Below, one piece after another: positions 4,544-6,097 of a DNA stretch of 6,097 nucleotides (positions are counted from its first letter, which is position 1; the number at the start of each line of letters is the position of its first letter). The stretch comes from Parafilimonas sp. (GTDB lineage: Bacteria > Bacteroidota > Bacteroidia > Chitinophagales > Chitinophagaceae). The notes under the pieces are model-generated. The model was not told the DNA's origin, made no database searches, and was given only the letters and a program-made list of their open reading frames with translations. The position numbers and the translations under genes were made by a program. The DNA lies in assembly GCA_025927795.1 (NCBI GenBank), contig JAICKT010000274.1, positions 1 to 6,097 of the forward strand, in the 5' to 3' direction.

Positions 4544-6097
4544 TTAAAGGTCTAACACGATTAGGTAATTATTGTTATTGGAAAGTATCAGGAGATTATT
4601 TTTAACAGATTTTAATTGTGCGATATCTCTGCATTCTGAATTAATCTTATTTAAACTATATGTACAATAAAAAACTTTTGCTTGCTTATTATAAGTGAAT
4701 ACTACCGGGTTCAATGCATCATACCTTCCTTCATAAGGCTGAACACCATAAAAATCCCCCGCAGCCAGGTAATAATTTGTATTATTAATATTGAATGATG
4801 AAAAAGCAAACAATGGCGCCAATTGTAATTCATCAGGCAGCTCTTTTTGTGTGAAGTTTCCTTTGCCATCGTTCATGAAATAACACGAACCAAGCGTTTC
4901 TGCATTCAATTCAAGGTTATCATTAAATATATCTCCGAACAAAAACTGAACTGATTTGCCGGCAACTTCATCATACGTTAAATGTTGTTGTTTTAAAATG
5001 GGCAATGCAATTTCTAACTGGTCTTTTGCAAGAAAAGGATATTCTGTTTTGTTGATAGTATATGTCATTATCTGTTCAGCATTTCCGTTGCCATCAAAAT
5101 CTTTTACATGTAATTTTAATGGCGGCTCTTTCCCTTCATATAATTTTGAATTATGCCCCCAGTTCCCTGCTAAAAAATCTATGTAACCATCACCGTTTAT
5201 ATCAGTTGCATATAACGATTGCCATAAGCCTGTTGAGTTTGGAACATCCCGTTCTTTAAAAACACCTTTGTTGTTAATAAAAATTTTTACCGGCATCCAT
5301 TCTCCTGTTACAATTAAATCCATCCATCCATCTTTATTTACATCAGCAAAACAAGATGAAGTAACCATTCCAATATTTTGTAATGATATAATTGATGCAT
5401 CTGCTATTTTAAATTTCCCTTTACCATCATTTAATAACAAATAAGATGTTTGAGGATAACCATATTGCCTTGCATTAGCCAGTGTGCCGATAAAAATATC
5501 ATTGCTTCCATCATGATTAACATCGGCAACACTTACACATGATTTATTGGTGAGCAAAGAAGGTATCGCATTCATATCCTCTCTAAAAGTTCCTTTTCCA
5601 TCATTAATGTATAAATGGTCTTTTAATAAAGTATCGCCATTCATTAATTCATTGCCACCACTTGCAACATATATATCAGGAAAACCATCATTGTTTGCAT
5701 CAAAAAAAACAGTGGCTGTTTCATCTGCGTTTATATTTTTTGCAAATGCTGAGGTGTCTGCTTTAACAAATTTTCCATCTTTTGTTTGAATGAATAAACA
5801 GCCCGTCTGTTCTTTTGCGCCACAAACAAAAAAATCATCCAGCCCATCTTTGTTTACGTCTGCAACAGCAAGCTTTGGACCTCTTGTTGATTCAAAATGT
5901 GGAATTAAATATTGTATATTGAAATCGTTAAACGCATTTTCATTGTGCTTCCATTTAATATTCGTTTGTGCAGAAACATCTTTCAGTAATTCTTTTTTTT
6001 CGGGGAAGAAATTTTTATAATTAAAAACACCTGATGCATCCGTTTGCTTAACCATTATTTGTTGGTTGGCAGAAATATTTTTTATGATTTGATATCG
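4544..6097 (-). CDS. ASPIC/UnbV and FG-GAP (VCBS) repeat protein, C-terminal part (5' end outside window)
   Basis: The minus-strand frame is open from the right edge of the window to TAA at 4544-4546, giving 517 residues. The ATG at 6053-6055 is internal: the 14 codons before it (RYQIIKNISANQQI) are in frame and resemble the end of an ASPIC/UnbV domain, whose usual ending is a W-P-x-G-x-x-Q-x-x-x-N-V-x-x-N-Q pattern. Counting from that Met, six calcium-binding FG-GAP loops follow: DVNKDGLDD (66), DANNDGFPD (119), DVNHDGSND (178), DVNKDGWMD (238), DINGDGYID (285) and a weaker DFDGNGNAE (319). NDGKGxF strands occur at 151, 209 and 395. This is a beta-propeller of the CRTAC1-like kind, normally secreted or surface-exposed in Bacteroidota, where full-length members are often about 1,100 residues. 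The signal peptide and first propeller should lie beyond the window. Its exact role is unknown. It shares the operon's strand but is separated from it by the integrase remnant, so a functional link is not indicated. Confidence 0.88.
   Translation of the reverse strand, partial: RYQIIKNISANQQIMVKQTDASGVFNYKNFFPEKKELLKDVSAQTNIKWKHNENAFNDFNIQYLIPHFESTRGPKLAVADVNKDGLDDFFVCGAKEQTGCLFIQTKDGKFVKADTSAFAKNINADETATVFFDANNDGFPDIYVASGGNELMNGDTLLKDHLYINDGKGTFREDMNAIPSLLTNKSCVSVADVNHDGSNDIFIGTLANARQYGYPQTSYLLLNDGKGKFKIADASIISLQNIGMVTSSCFADVNKDGWMDLIVTGEWMPVKIFINNKGVFKERDVPNSTGLWQSLYATDINGDGYIDFLAGNWGHNSKLYEGKEPPLKLHVKDFDGNGNAEQIMTYTINKTEYPFLAKDQLEIALPILKQQHLTYDEVAGKSVQFLFGDIFNDNLELNAETLGSCYFMNDGKGNFTQKELPDELQLAPLFAFSSFNINNTNYYLAAGDFYGVQPYEGRYDALNPVVFTYNKQAKVFYCTYSLNKINSECRDIAQLKSVKNNLLILSNNNNYLIVLDL

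Noticed and set aside
4395..4544. 49-codon minus-strand frame starting at the ATG that overlaps the FG-GAP stop codon, considered as a precursor peptide for the operon
   Set aside because: It is antisense to the clearly homologous LGHSSVKTTEIYLNSF part of the integrase remnant, is followed by the rest of that remnant rather than by the operon, and has no leader/core-like layout.
5547..6020. Adjacent plus-strand open frames of 80 and 76 residues
   Set aside because: They are mirror frames of the FG-GAP repeats, and their Ser/Phe-rich composition reflects the complement of Asp/Lys/Asn codons.
6053..6055. ATG as the true start of the FG-GAP protein
   Set aside because: The frame stays open to the window edge and the upstream residues look like the end of an ASPIC/UnbV domain, so this Met is internal.
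1..6097. CRISPR array, tRNA or rRNA gene
   Set aside because: I saw no regularly spaced repeats of CRISPR length and no tRNA cloverleaf or rRNA-like segment on either strand; the only sizeable non-coding stretch is explained by the promoter region and integrase remnant.

Overview
This AT-rich 6.1 kb window looks like the chromosome of a member of the Bacteroidota, plausibly of the Chitinophaga group. The reasons are its AT-biased codon use, starts without a Shine-Dalgarno sequence, a TAnnTTTG-type promoter element, a large ASPIC/UnbV plus FG-GAP repeat protein, and an integrase remnant of the kind common in that phylum. The phylum is an inference from these traits; nothing in the window proves a genus.

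Layout, left to right. (a) 1-231, plus strand: the 3' end of an unrecognised protein gene that enters from outside the window. (b) 264-4028, minus strand: a tight three-gene operon, transcribed right to left. It encodes an asparagine-synthetase-like ATP-dependent amide ligase (2709-4028), a radical SAM enzyme of the Elp3/archaeosine-synthase-beta (RaSEA)-like group (1762-2712), and a FAD-dependent oxidoreductase of the tryptophan-halogenase fold (264-1778). The reading frames overlap by 4 bp and 17 bp, so the three proteins are probably made together. (c) 4029-4543: a non-coding stretch with a candidate operon promoter, a small AT-rich repeat/palindrome, and the frameshifted C-terminal remnant of a tyrosine recombinase (4189-4475, plus strand). 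(d) 4544-6097, minus strand: the C-terminal part of an FG-GAP/VCBS repeat protein whose upstream ASPIC/UnbV domain runs off the right edge.

The most interesting content is the operon. An adenylating ligase that has lost the nucleophilic cysteine of its glutaminase domain, a RaSEA-like radical enzyme and a halogenase-like flavoenzyme form a plausible small biosynthetic or modification pathway. I do not recognise it as a described system. I see no precursor peptide, carrier protein or transporter gene beside it, so its substrate is unknown. The decayed integrase just upstream of the operon is compatible with past mobility of this region but does not prove it.
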